The notes: generated by a model from the sequence alone, not told the origin. A stretch of 53,413 bases of DNA from an uncultured Bacteroidales bacterium (GCA_947074105.1 CAMTON010000015.1:1-53413); one strand, 5' to 3'; positions 6,057-15,729 are shown, numbered from the stretch's first letter. Translations and numbers: made by a program.

Positions 6057-8930
6057 TTAGAATGTTTTTGATATGCTGATATTGAAAGTTCGTCCCGGAC
6101 GATATGACTTAGTGATCTGTTCTCTTTTCTGAATATTGCCGTCAGCGTCGGTAAATTCAGGAAACTGTTTGAAATAGAGAGTCTCGGCAAGGATATCATT
6201 TGCGGCAACTTTTATTTCAAAATCATTTCTGAATCTTTTTGAGAAAACGATATCCAATATATTTCTCGGCATCTCATATGAATCAGGAATATTATTGTTA
6301 TTCTGGGCACCATCTGAGGTAAGAACTCTGCCGACACCGATTATGCGCTTTCCTATCCTGTTATAAAGCAATCCACAGGTAAGTCGGTATGTCGGATTCT
6401 GATAGAAAAGTCCGGTATTTATAAGATATGGAGACTGGCCCTGCATCGGGCGGTCTTTTTCCTGACTGTTCTTGTTGAATTTAACTTCTGATTTTATTAA
6501 TGCTCCGTTGAAATTTACACTGAAATTACGAAGTCCGATAAAATCAAGGTTTTTCCTTATTTCAAGTTCTATTCCATAATTATCAGCTGATTTTGCGTTT
6601 TCAAAAGTGAATGTGTAATCGCCTCCCGTATCAATATAGGTCCATTCGATAGGATTTTTGAAATTCTTATAGAAGAGAGATAATGATATTACTTCACCGT
6701 CAGCGGGATATATTTCATATGCCAGGTCAAAGTTTTTGATATACGCCGTTTTAAGATTAGCGTTGCCCATTACATTGCTGTACAGCTCAAAATCATTGTA
6801 AACCGATGATGAAACTTCTCTGAATTCAGGACGGTTGACCGATGTCCCGAAAGCTGCTCTGAGCTGATTCTTTTCAGTGATCTTGTATGACATGTTTACG
6901 GAAGGGAATATATCACTGTCGGTGTAATAATCTGTTCTGGTATTATTTCCCTCTACCGAAAGATAGTTTACAAGAGCTTTTCTGTTGTATTCATACCTTA
7001 TACCACCATATATATTCAGCTTATCTATAGGAATATTAAGAGCCAGATATCCTGCACCGAGAATATTTGAACCGTCATAATTGTTTGTATTGTCGGTATC
7101 ATCATATATATACAGCTTGTTATAATCAAAATTGCCATCAGTCATTATTTCATCATACAGATTTCCGTAACCGAAATCCGTCGGAAGATTATCTTCGTTC
7201 CATCTGTATGTAAAATTCCTTGTACGGTATTTCCTTTCTCTGTATTCACCGTAAAGTCCTGTTTTAAGTGTAGGTCTTATACCGAAAAGATTAAAGTCCT
7301 TTTTATAATTTGTAGTCGCTGAGAAAATATTCTCATCAAGGCGGGTGAATTCTCTTGTTATGTCATTCTGATCTATTTCCATATCACCGAAATGACTGTC
7401 TTCGGGAAATCCGTTTTCATTCCATTTTACTACACGCCTGTCAGGAGTATTTTTGTTTGAGTAGGAATAGCCGGCTCCCCAGTCGAATTTAGAATTCTCA
7501 CGATTATAAGTTCCGGCAAGCTGACCGCTGTAAGTCATGCGGCTCATATAGTAGTATTCATCCTTAACATGATTGTACTGGCCTGATGTATACTGAAAGC
7601 CTTCGCGATGAGTATAGCGGTTTACCGCATTCTGATTTATAATATTCTTAAATTCATATTTATCACCTTGTTTAGGTATAAATGTGAAATTAAGCATACC
7701 ACCAAGTCTGACATTCTGATCATATCTCTGGTCGGTATAACTGAAATAATATTCCGGTCTGTCGTATATATTGTTGTAGACTGCATACCTGGCATTTGTC
7801 ATGTCGGAATACGTCTTTGAAGCATTGGTATAGTTTACGGCGGCAAGCATTGCATATTGTTTTCCGGATTCCGTTTCACGATATTGATTTAATGCTGCGT
7901 TAAGTCGGAGATCTCCTTTCGGAGTGAATTTCTTCAATTGCCAGTTATTGTTGAATCCGGATTTCGTAAGAGCAGTCACTGCATCTGAATCATCATTATT
8001 CAGGCGATCGGAAAAACCGATATTCTTATTTCTTAAGCCGTTGTCAAATCCGAGAAAGTCGGTTGCCGAACCTTTTAATTTATACGAAGTTGAGAAATGT
8101 GTCATATCATTGACCGCAGTTCCCACTGATAGGGAAAATGAATTCCTTTCCGGAACATCTTTTGTCTGTATTTTGACAAAACCGCCGGAAAAGTCGGCCG
8201 GCACCTCAGGAGCCTGAGTTTTCATCACCATCATATTGTCTAACTGGGATGAAGGAATGATATCAAAGGAAAAAGCTCTGGAGTCAGCTTCCGAACTCGG
8301 AACACCATTGTTGTTTATCCATACATTGTTATATCTCTGCGCAAGCCCACGCACCATGACGAATTTATTTTCAATCAGAGATACACCCGGTATCCTTCTG
8401 ATTACTGCAGATGCGTCGGAATCCTGTGTTTTTGTGATCTGCTGGCTTGATACTCCGGTCTGGATCACAAGGCCGTCTCTTACAGATTTCAGCAGGGACA
8501 TCTCATTGTTAAGTTTCTGAGTTGCTATTACAACTACTCCGTCAAGAGAAAGACTTTCATCCGCCATTTCAATGTTTATGAAGGTACTTTTTGAAACAGT
8601 GACGGAAGTCTCTATAACAGCATCCTTATATGCTATATATTTCACCAGAAGCTTATATCTGCCGGGAGAAAGAGACTCAAGAATGAAGTTCCCGTCAAGA
8701 TCGGCAACCGTACCTGTTGTTGTCCCATCAATCTGCACTGTTGCACCGGTAAGAGGCTCTTTTGTCTTCTGATCGATAATAATACCTTTTATCGATCCTT
8801 TTTGTGAATTCATAATCTCGCTGCTAACCTGAATAGGGTATTCCGGAAAAAACGGATTTTCTGCTTTAGCATTATTAATCTGAATAGCCATGGCTGAAAA
8901 AACGGCCAGCTTGTATAATCTGCTTTGCAT
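6057..8930 (-). CDS. TonB-dependent outer-membrane receptor (957 aa)
   Basis: Signal peptide-like start (MQSRLYKLAVFSAMAIQINNAKA), then a carboxypeptidase-regulatory-like beta-sandwich at about 45-135 (GSIKGIIIDQKTKEPLTGATVQIDG is its first strand pair), then a plug domain at about 140-255 (SLIENKFVMVRGLAQRYNNVW) and a beta-barrel to the C-terminal Phe (ISISKTF). The terminal aromatic residue is typical of outer-membrane barrels. It should import a TonB-dependent ligand across the outer membrane. The next gene on the strand is a beta-helix lipoprotein, not SusD, so this is not a classical starch-utilization pair. The ligand cannot be read from sequence. A weak -7-like element lies upstream. 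Confidence 0.92.
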   Translation of the reverse strand: MQSRLYKLAVFSAMAIQINNAKAENPFFPEYPIQVSSEIMNSQKGSIKGIIIDQKTKEPLTGATVQIDGTTTGTVADLDGNFILESLSPGRYKLLVKYIAYKDAVIETSVTVSKSTFINIEMADESLSLDGVVVIATQKLNNEMSLLKSVRDGLVIQTGVSSQQITKTQDSDASAVIRRIPGVSLIENKFVMVRGLAQRYNNVWINNNGVPSSEADSRAFSFDIIPSSQLDNMMVMKTQAPEVPADFSGGFVKIQTKDVPERNSFSLSVGTAVNDMTHFSTSYKLKGSATDFLGFDNGLRNKNIGFSDRLNNDDSDAVTALTKSGFNNNWQLKKFTPKGDLRLNAALNQYRETESGKQYAMLAAVNYTNASKTYSDMTNARYAVYNNIYDRPEYYFSYTDQRYDQNVRLGGMLNFTFIPKQGDKYEFKNIINQNAVNRYTHREGFQYTSGQYNHVKDEYYYMSRMTYSGQLAGTYNRENSKFDWGAGYSYSNKNTPDRRVVKWNENGFPEDSHFGDMEIDQNDITREFTRLDENIFSATTNYKKDFNLFGIRPTLKTGLYGEYRERKYRTRNFTYRWNEDNLPTDFGYGNLYDEIMTDGNFDYNKLYIYDDTDNTNNYDGSNILGAGYLALNIPIDKLNIYGGIRYEYNRKALVNYLSVEGNNTRTDYYTDSDIFPSVNMSYKITEKNQLRAAFGTSVNRPEFREVSSSVYNDFELYSNVMGNANLKTAYIKNFDLAYEIYPADGEVISLSLFYKNFKNPIEWTYIDTGGDYTFTFENAKSADNYGIELEIRKNLDFIGLRNFSVNFNGALIKSEVKFNKNSQEKDRPMQGQSPYLINTGLFYQNPTYRLTCGLLYNRIGKRIIGVGRVLTSDGAQNNNNIPDSYEMPRNILDIVFSKRFRNDFEIKVAANDILAETLYFKQFPEFTDADGNIQKREQITKSYRPGRTFNISISKTF

Positions 8931-8959
8931 CTTATTCTTATTGTTTTATTATTACACTG

Positions 8960-8967
8960 CAAAGATG
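8960..8967 (-). promoter_or_regulatory. weak -7-like element for the TonB receptor operon
   Basis: On the minus strand the sequence reads CAtcTTTG, one base off TAnnTTTG, 29 bp before the receptor ATG. The rest of the 279-bp divergent spacer (8931-9209) is AT-rich and shows no gene. Confidence 0.35.
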
Positions 8968-9192
8968 TCGATGCGGGATTTCACACCTGCTACAAAGAGA
9001 TTACATTGTCGTTCACATATATTACAAAATAATTAAATAATTATATTAAACAAGCTTGTTTTATATCCGGTCGGGTTCTGGAATTAAATAAAAGTGAAAA
9101 AAAGGACGGTAATTACTGAAAATAAACATGAAAGATGTATTTATTGTTATATTTATGCATTACTGTATGTTGATAATACATTAGTTTTTATT

Positions 9193-9201
9193 TAATTTTT
9201 G
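9193..9201 (+). promoter_or_regulatory. -7-like element very close to the phosphorylase start
   Basis: TAattTTTG (one extra spacer base compared with TAnnTTTG) ends only 8 bp before the ATG at 9210. If used, the mRNA would have almost no 5' leader. Confidence 0.4.
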
Positions 9202-9209
9202 CCAATATA

Positions 9210-10085
9210 ATGGAAAAGAGAAAGATAGCGGAGTCGGAACTGATATTGAATCCGGACGGAACAATTTTTCATCTGCACCTTCTTCCGGAGCAGATTTCAG
9301 ATAAGATAATTCTTGTAGGCGATCCTTCAAGAGTTGACCTGGTTGCATCCTTCTTCGATAAGATCGAAGTAAGCGTATCAAGCAGGGAGTTTCATACAAT
9401 TACAGGATATTATAAAGATAAACGTCTTACGGTATTATCGCACGGAATAGGGACCGACAATATCGATATTGTGATAAATGAGCTTGACGCTCTGGTTAAC
9501 ATAGACCTTAAGACAAGAGAGATAAAGTCGCCACTTAAGAAGCTTGATCTTGTAAGAATTGGGACTTCGGGTGCTTTACAGCCCTATCTTCCGGTAGGGA
9601 GTTTTGTCGTTTCGGAAAGTTCAATAGGTTTTGACGGAGTACTTCACTTTTATGCGGGAAATTATAAATACCGTAATCTTGAGTTTGAAGACAAGCTTGT
9701 GGAGTTTACGGGATATCCGTCTGAAGCAGCTAAACCATATGTCGTAGATGCAGATCCTGAGTTAATAGAAAAAATTGCGCAGGACGATATGCATAAAGGT
9801 ATTACAATTTCGGCAAACGGATTTTATGGACCTCAGGGAAGAGAGCTGAGACTTCCGCTTGCAGTACCTGAACTTAATGAAAGACTGGAAGCTTTTGCCT
9901 ATAATGCAAGAAAAGTAACTAACTATGAAATGGAAAGCTCCGCTCTTGCCGGCCTTGGGAAAATGTTGGGTCACAGAGCTATGACTGTTTGTGCCATAAT
10001 AGCCAATCGTGTGGCTCATAACAGTAATGCCAACTATAAAGATTTCATAAAAGAGCTGATAATAAAAGTTCTGGACAGAATATAA
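9210..10085 (+). CDS. nucleoside phosphorylase, uridine phosphorylase type
   Basis: A 291-residue member of the PNP/UDP phosphorylase family, which splits nucleosides with phosphate to give base and ribose-1-phosphate. Visible motifs are the phosphate-binding GDPSRVD near residue 40, SREFHTITG, the HGIGTDN loop, RIGTSGALQ, and the ribose/base-binding YEMESSALAGLG near the C-terminus. The SREFHT and MESSAL spacing fits uridine phosphorylase better than purine enzymes, though exact base specificity is not certain. The enzyme should be cytosolic and serve pyrimidine salvage. It is a single gene between the divergent receptor and its own terminator at 10112-10167. Confidence 0.85.
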   Translation: MEKRKIAESELILNPDGTIFHLHLLPEQISDKIILVGDPSRVDLVASFFDKIEVSVSSREFHTITGYYKDKRLTVLSHGIGTDNIDIVINELDALVNIDLKTREIKSPLKKLDLVRIGTSGALQPYLPVGSFVVSESSIGFDGVLHFYAGNYKYRNLEFEDKLVEFTGYPSEAAKPYVVDADPELIEKIAQDDMHKGITISANGFYGPQGRELRLPLAVPELNERLEAFAYNARKVTNYEMESSALAGLGKMLGHRAMTVCAIIANRVAHNSNANYKDFIKELIIKVLDRI

Positions 10086-10111
10086 AACCGAAAAAAAGAT
10101 TTTAATGTCAG

Positions 10112-10167
10112 ACAGTCGTCATCCGTCTTGTTCATATATGAAAAAGACAGATGGCGACTGTTTTTGT
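10112..10167 (+). terminator. terminator after the nucleoside phosphorylase
   Basis: Long stem in which CAGTCGTCATCCGTCTT pairs with AGACAGATGGCGACTG (with G-U pairs), loop TTCATATATGAA-like and itself palindromic, followed by TTTTTG. Confidence 0.85.
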
Positions 10168-10262
10168 ATAAAAAAATGAGATAAACCATATTTAAGACTT
10201 CCGTGTTATATGTTAATACATATCACAATCAAGAATAAAAACAGAAAGAATAAATTCCGGTT

Positions 10263-11801
10263 ATGCAGTACTTTAACCTGAAATTATATATACTAAGCAT
10301 TATCACCGGCATTGCAACGGGTGCCGTAGCTACGCTTTTCCGATGGCTTATAGCTGAATCTTATCATTTGAGGAAATATTTATTTTCTGAAGATAGAAGT
10401 TTCTGGTTCTCAATTCTTGCGCCTGTTTTTATCTGGATAGTATTTATGGGAGTCAATTATATGAAAAGCCGGATTCCATATGTCTCAGGAAGCGGCATAC
10501 CACAATCGATGGCTGCCATAATCGGCAGATATAAATTTATACGTCCTTTCAGGCTTTTAGGAGCTAAGTTTGCTGCAGGGCTTGCCAGTATCGGATTAGG
10601 ACTTACACTGGGTAAAGAGGGCCCGTCAATGCAGATGGGATCCGTTTGCGGAACTATTGTAGGCGAAAATTTTAAAACGACACCTGTAGAAAAGAAACAC
10701 CTTATAGCTTCCGGTGCCGGAGCCGGTCTGGCCGCAGCTTTTACAACACCTCTTGCTCCCGTATTTTTCATTATTGAGAATATGCAGGGATGGGGGGCAA
10801 TTAAGATCATGATACCTACACTTCTTGCGTCACTCTGTTCAGGATATTTTGCAGGTATCATTTTTACGAATTCGCATCTTCATTCCGTCATTATACAGGA
10901 GCCAACTTATGATACATCATATAAAATAATCATACTTTTTGCTTTCGCTGTTTTTATCTTTATTGTAGGACGTATATATTGTTTCTCAATATTAAGAATA
11001 AAGACTGCTATGAGAAGTTTCCGGCTTCCCCGTTGGACAAAAATCCTTATTGTTTCTGTCATAACTTCCGTGATGGGATTTATTTTCATTGATATTACTG
11101 CAGGAGGAGAGAAAGAACTTATTTTCCAGGTTCATAATAATCAGAGTTCATTCTGGTATGTATTTCTGATAATGGTACTTATTATTCTCACTACATCCAT
11201 AGGATACGGGATTAATTTCAGTGGGGGATTAATTCTTCCTACACTTGTACTTGGCGGAATATCCGGGAAGGTTTTTGCCATGATTCTGACAGATATGGAT
11301 ATTATTCCGGTAGAGGTAATACCGTTTTTTATGTATATAGGATTGGCATTGATGTTTACATGCGTATTCAGTTCTCCGATCACCGGGCTTATAATAGCGA
11401 TAGAAATAACAGGTAAATATGAGCTTCTTGTACCTATGATCGTAACAGTGACAATGGCAGTACTTTTTATCCGTCATTTTCACAGTCGTCCGCTTATGAG
11501 AAGTCTTTATATGGATATGATTTCAGAAAAGTTCGAAAAAGGATTGTTCTACAGAACTTCATTTGAGGTCTGTTCTAATTCATTTTATATAGGGAAGTCA
11601 TATTCAAGTGTAAAACTGCCTCACGATATTGAGATAATAAATGTGATGCGATATGATTCGAAAAGTAACGGAGGCACTTATGAGGTCGGACCGCGTACGG
11701 TACTGAAAACCGGTGATGTCATTAATGTAAAGATGGCAGCCGTTGGTTATGAACAGCTTTATTTTATAATGAGTGCTTATTGTAATGAATTGGGGAATTA
11801 A
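10263..11801 (+). CDS. ClC-family chloride transporter/channel with C-terminal TrkA-C-like domain
   Basis: A 512-residue polytopic membrane protein. ClC signatures are GSGIP (76-80), GKEGP (117-121, with gating Glu119) and GGLILP (321-326). Residues about 430-505 are soluble and resemble a TrkA-C (RCK-C) domain, likely a ligand-binding regulator. At the place of E. coli ClC Glu203, the internal proton glutamate, the sequence reads IIENM: Glu172 is kept but position 173 is Asn. In the family loss of this glutamate goes with altered or lost H+ coupling, so transport may be uncoupled or follow another proton route; this is inference. Single gene after the phosphorylase terminator. Confidence 0.9.
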   Translation: MQYFNLKLYILSIITGIATGAVATLFRWLIAESYHLRKYLFSEDRSFWFSILAPVFIWIVFMGVNYMKSRIPYVSGSGIPQSMAAIIGRYKFIRPFRLLGAKFAAGLASIGLGLTLGKEGPSMQMGSVCGTIVGENFKTTPVEKKHLIASGAGAGLAAAFTTPLAPVFFIIENMQGWGAIKIMIPTLLASLCSGYFAGIIFTNSHLHSVIIQEPTYDTSYKIIILFAFAVFIFIVGRIYCFSILRIKTAMRSFRLPRWTKILIVSVITSVMGFIFIDITAGGEKELIFQVHNNQSSFWYVFLIMVLIILTTSIGYGINFSGGLILPTLVLGGISGKVFAMILTDMDIIPVEVIPFFMYIGLALMFTCVFSSPITGLIIAIEITGKYELLVPMIVTVTMAVLFIRHFHSRPLMRSLYMDMISEKFEKGLFYRTSFEVCSNSFYIGKSYSSVKLPHDIEIINVMRYDSKSNGGTYEVGPRTVLKTGDVINVKMAAVGYEQLYFIMSAYCNELGN

Positions 11802-12405
11802 GTGTTAAATATGGACTTATATAAAACAATTCTTATTTAAAGATTGTTGTGATTAGGTTGATTTGAGCAAATTTTTCAGAGAAAATAAAAAAGCCGTTAT
11901 TTAGCAAGTTAAATCATTTTTGCGATTATAATTACATATTAAGACTTTAGACTTATATATTTAAATATAAGAAAATATATATAGTAACATAAAAAAATGT
12001 TTTTAAACAATATGCAACTTGTTTCTTTTTAACATTATAGTGTTTTTTTAGTATTCTAATTAATATATATTTGTTGTAAGGTTATATTAGATAAAATAAT
12101 TTATTATTAACATATTGTGAAATATAATCTGAAAACTACCGATGAAACAACACTTGATGAAATAACACACTAACGTTGACACAAAATACAATATGTCAAA
12201 TTTTAAACTATTATCTGATACGGAATAACACAACATTTATAACTATAAAGGTTTATACTACATGCACGAGGTGACATATTTATGCACCTGCGTTTACGCC
12301 GTCACTTATAACTATAAAAGTTTATACTCTCCGTTTTTATAATCATTTCAAAAAATAGAAATCTAATATCTATACATTAAATTATTAACTAACAAATCGA
12401 AGAAA
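11802..12405. other. 604-bp AT-rich intergenic region before the large secreted protein
   Basis: No convincing gene on either strand. The left two thirds are extremely AT-rich. The right third holds the two 23-bp direct repeats described separately, and between them a GC-richer stretch with small inverted repeats (AGGTG...CACCT at about 12270-12288 and GTGAC...GTCAC at about 12271-12305). It is probably a long regulatory region and leader of the gene at 12406. Confidence 0.5.
12237..12328. repeat. pair of 23-bp direct repeats upstream of the secreted protein
   Basis: TTATAACTATAAAGGTTTAT followed by ACT at 12237-12259 recurs at 12306-12328 with a single A/G difference, 69 bp apart start to start. 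Each copy also has imperfect dyad symmetry (TATAA...TTATA). The placement 78-169 bp before the ATG suggests binding sites for a regulator. Confidence 0.7.
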
Positions 12406-15400
12406 ATGAAAAAAAATTTACTTTCTCTTCTGGCAATCTCGTTCGCTGCGGTTGCCACCGGTTATGCTGCTGAAAATTCTGTTTCAGACGTGACTGTAAT
12501 GAGCAGCACACAATCTCAAAGCTGGGTAGGAGATGAACTTGGCAATGGAGAGTTTTTTCTTTATAATATTGGGGCACAAAATTTTCTTGGAGCCGGTAAT
12601 GCATGGGGTACTCAAGGCACATTTGGGACAACATCAATTCTTATGGAATTAAATGGAGGGAACGGAGTATACACTATATGTTCAAAAAACGAATATACTA
12701 ACGGAGTTAAAATTTATTTAGGTGAAGGAGGATTTGTTGATCAGAATAGTTATAACTGGACTTTTACGGACCAGGGTAATAATGTATATACTATTACAAA
12801 TGAAAATGAAGGGAAAGTATTAGGATATGATGGTACTACAGCATTAAATGTTTTGCTTACAGAGATTGATGATAATGCAAAATGGTTATTGCTTTCAAAA
12901 AATCAGAGGATAAAATATCTTGAAAATGCAACAGTAGAGAATGCATTGGATGCAACATTTCTTATCACGAATCCAAATTTCAACAGATCATCAAGAAGTG
13001 ATGTGTGGTCTGGCGAATCATCTGACGGAAACACGAATTTTCCTGCTATTAACGGAGATAATACTGTTGAAAATCGCCCGTATTATGTTGGCGAAATCTA
13101 TAAAGGTAGTTCTGTAAAATATTCAATGTATCAGCAGTTTGAAAATATACCAAACGGTAAATATACTCTTGAATGTAAAGGTTTCTATAGAGACGGATCT
13201 CCGGTGGAAGCTGCATCAAAACGAGAAAGTGGAGATGAAATTTTAGGAGCATATATTTTTGCAAATGAAAGCAAAACACCGTTAATGTCAATCTTTAATA
13301 AAGAAGATGATTTGGGTTACGGAGCAGGTACGACTTACGGATTTATCCCAAATACCATGGCTGAAGCTGCAAAATATATGATCGCAGGTTATTATGGAGG
13401 AAATACAGTAGAAGTTACAGTTGTAGACAATAAGCTAAAAGTCGGAATTATGAATGACGCAGAAAGTTTAGGATCAAACTGGTGCTTATTTGATGATTTT
13501 AAACTTACTTATCATGGAATTGATTTAACAGAGCTGCAGAACCTTTTGAATTCAAAAATTGAAGAAATAAAAGAGATTGATCAGACTTTATTAACTACAG
13601 GAATTAAAGCAGGACTGAATAAAGCAATAGAAGAAGCAGAAGGTGTAAAAAGCACTGTTGATGCTATTGAACATGCAATTGCAGTTTTAAATGAAGCAAT
13701 AAAAAATGTAGAAGAATCAGCGGCTGTAATCTCTGCAATTAATGAATTGGAAGTGAAATGTACAGAAATACTTGCTGTTACATTAGCTGATGAATCGTTT
13801 AGCACATTTGTAGCTTCAGTAGCACAGAAAGTTGATGAAGCGACTTCTGTTGACGAGCTTGAAGCTGTTAATGCAGAATTAAGAAATGCTTATGCTGAAT
13901 TTTTACTTGTAGCTGTTCCGACAGAAGGAAACATTCTTGACTATACATTCCTTATTGAAGGAGTAGGAAATTCTCATAACGGATGGCAGAGAACTCACAG
14001 CAGTCAGAATTTCACATATAAGACATCAACTGAAAAGAATACTGACGAACTTGTTGCTCCGGGCTTTATTGAAACATGGAATGGAAGCGCTTATACAGGA
14101 CGTACATTCTTTGTGAAAGAAGGTTTACGTCAGGGACATTATACAATATCTGCATTTACATTTGATAATACGATGAGTGGAAATGTAGCATTCTATGCTA
14201 ATTCAGAATCAGTAATGCTTGATAATACAACAAATATGTTCTCATTAAGCAAAGTTGAAGATGTTGTAGTTTATGCAGACGGAAGACTGGAATTCGGTCT
14301 TAATATCGCTGAGCCGGGATCAACATGGATGGGTATTACCAATATTACTTTAGGTTATAAAGGTGATCTTACATCTGCTGATTTTGCAGAAGGTCTGATA
14401 TTGAAAATTGAAGAAGCAAAAGCACTTCCTGTAACAAATGCAGGAGATAATTCATTCCAGTATTCTTCTTCTTATGCAGATGCTCTTAATGAAGCAATAG
14501 TTAAAGCGGAGGCAGCATTGGAAGCGGCTGATTATAATGTAGTTGTAGCTGCGACAGGCGAACTTGCTGAAGCAATCAGTGCATATAATGAAAAAACTCT
14601 GAATATACCTGCAGCTGATGAAATCTTTAATGCGATTCTTACTTTTGAAGGATGGGGTTATGACAATATGGCTGTAACATTTATTGCAAATGACAGAAAC
14701 GATCATGGATTATATAATATCAAATATTTAGCACCTGCAAACAAAAACTATGCTCAGGCATTTAATTTTATTGCAGCAGAAGAATCAGACTGCTACACAA
14801 TGAGTATGATCGATGTAGACGGTGTAAGAAGATATATCAGTACAGGTGTTCCTCATGGAGGAAATTCAAGCCAGATCAGAACAGTAACAGATGAAACTAA
14901 AGCTCTTGTTGTGAAAGTTATCGCAACTGATCGCGAAGGTGTTTATAATCTGTATAACACAGAAGCTAAAAACTATATCGGAAGTCAGGATGCAGGGGTA
15001 TATACCGTGAATTCTCATATTGATTTCAAACTTGAAAAAGCAGAAAAAGCTGTTGTTACAATAGCAACTGATGACTTCGGTTATTCGACAGTAATAGTTC
15101 CTTTTAAAGCTGAAATCCCATCGGAAATGAATGTTTATACGTATGAGAACGATGAAGAGTTTGGCCCTGTGCTTGTAGAAGTTTACGATATGGAAGCAAA
15201 TACTCCTTATGTAGTAAAAGCTGTTGCAGGTGACTATGTATTAACAGGAACCGGTGCTGCGACTAAAGATTCTTACTCTAAAGGTCTGTTGGCTGGTACT
15301 TATGAAGAAGTGGTTGCTCCTGAAAATTCTTATATCTTCAACTGTATAGCTGCTAAAGTAGGTTTCTATCAGATTCCTGAAGGTGTAGAAGCAAAAGTTG

Positions 15401-15624
15401 CTCCATACAGCACTTATATGACTCTTGATGGAGGACAGCCTACATATATTATTTATGATGACGTGCTAACATCTATCGAAAACGTAAATGCAACAGCTGA
15501 AATCGTTGACGTTTACGGAATCGACGGTATCATTGTTCGTAAAGCCGTTAAGAGATCTGAAGCTCTACAGGGTCTTGGTAAAGGCATCTATATCGTAGGT
15601 GGAGAAAAAGTTGCTGTTAAATAA
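12406..15624 (+). CDS. large secreted multidomain surface protein with C-terminal sorting-like tail
   Basis: A 1072-residue protein with a signal peptide (MKKNLLSLLAISFAAVATGYAA). Apparent order: a ricin-like beta-trefoil segment (about 40-165), a beta-sandwich carbohydrate-binding-like segment beginning TNPNFNRSS (about 185-360), a FIVAR-like helical repeat rich in Ala and Glu (about 365-500), a second sandwich (515-645), a second helical repeat (655-735), a second trefoil-like segment (745-895) and a beta-rich C-terminal part. The end (VDVYGIDGIIVRKA... GKGIYIVGGEKVAVK) resembles the C-terminal sorting domains of type IX secretion cargo in Bacteroidales. No catalytic motif was recognised. 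A role in glycan binding at the cell surface is plausible but inferred. It has its own long upstream region and a terminator at 15691-15729. Confidence 0.75.
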   Translation: MKKNLLSLLAISFAAVATGYAAENSVSDVTVMSSTQSQSWVGDELGNGEFFLYNIGAQNFLGAGNAWGTQGTFGTTSILMELNGGNGVYTICSKNEYTNGVKIYLGEGGFVDQNSYNWTFTDQGNNVYTITNENEGKVLGYDGTTALNVLLTEIDDNAKWLLLSKNQRIKYLENATVENALDATFLITNPNFNRSSRSDVWSGESSDGNTNFPAINGDNTVENRPYYVGEIYKGSSVKYSMYQQFENIPNGKYTLECKGFYRDGSPVEAASKRESGDEILGAYIFANESKTPLMSIFNKEDDLGYGAGTTYGFIPNTMAEAAKYMIAGYYGGNTVEVTVVDNKLKVGIMNDAESLGSNWCLFDDFKLTYHGIDLTELQNLLNSKIEEIKEIDQTLLTTGIKAGLNKAIEEAEGVKSTVDAIEHAIAVLNEAIKNVEESAAVISAINELEVKCTEILAVTLADESFSTFVASVAQKVDEATSVDELEAVNAELRNAYAEFLLVAVPTEGNILDYTFLIEGVGNSHNGWQRTHSSQNFTYKTSTEKNTDELVAPGFIETWNGSAYTGRTFFVKEGLRQGHYTISAFTFDNTMSGNVAFYANSESVMLDNTTNMFSLSKVEDVVVYADGRLEFGLNIAEPGSTWMGITNITLGYKGDLTSADFAEGLILKIEEAKALPVTNAGDNSFQYSSSYADALNEAIVKAEAALEAADYNVVVAATGELAEAISAYNEKTLNIPAADEIFNAILTFEGWGYDNMAVTFIANDRNDHGLYNIKYLAPANKNYAQAFNFIAAEESDCYTMSMIDVDGVRRYISTGVPHGGNSSQIRTVTDETKALVVKVIATDREGVYNLYNTEAKNYIGSQDAGVYTVNSHIDFKLEKAEKAVVTIATDDFGYSTVIVPFKAEIPSEMNVYTYENDEEFGPVLVEVYDMEANTPYVVKAVAGDYVLTGTGAATKDSYSKGLLAGTYEEVVAPENSYIFNCIAAKVGFYQIPEGVEAKVAPYSTYMTLDGGQPTYIIYDDVLTSIENVNATAEIVDVYGIDGIIVRKAVKRSEALQGLGKGIYIVGGEKVAVK

Positions 15625-15690
15625 TTCTGAACAAGATTATTTTACATACTGATTTTAATAGATCTTTTATGATTTAATTAAAGACAAACA

Positions 15691-15729
15691 GGAGCCCTTT
15701 CCGGAATTTTTTCGGAAAGGGTTCTTTTT
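15691..15729 (+). terminator. terminator after the large secreted protein
   Basis: Stem AGCCCTTTCCG paired with CGGAAAGGGTTCT around a T-rich loop, followed by TTTTTG. Confidence 0.85.

Noticed and set aside
8931-9209. Cobalamin or other riboswitch before the TonB receptor
   Set aside because: The divergent spacer is AT-rich and lacks the conserved boxes and long paired arms of known receptor-linked riboswitches.
10457-10861. 134-residue minus-strand frame in the ClC gene
   Set aside because: Shadow of the well-supported ClC coding frame with no recognisable motif.
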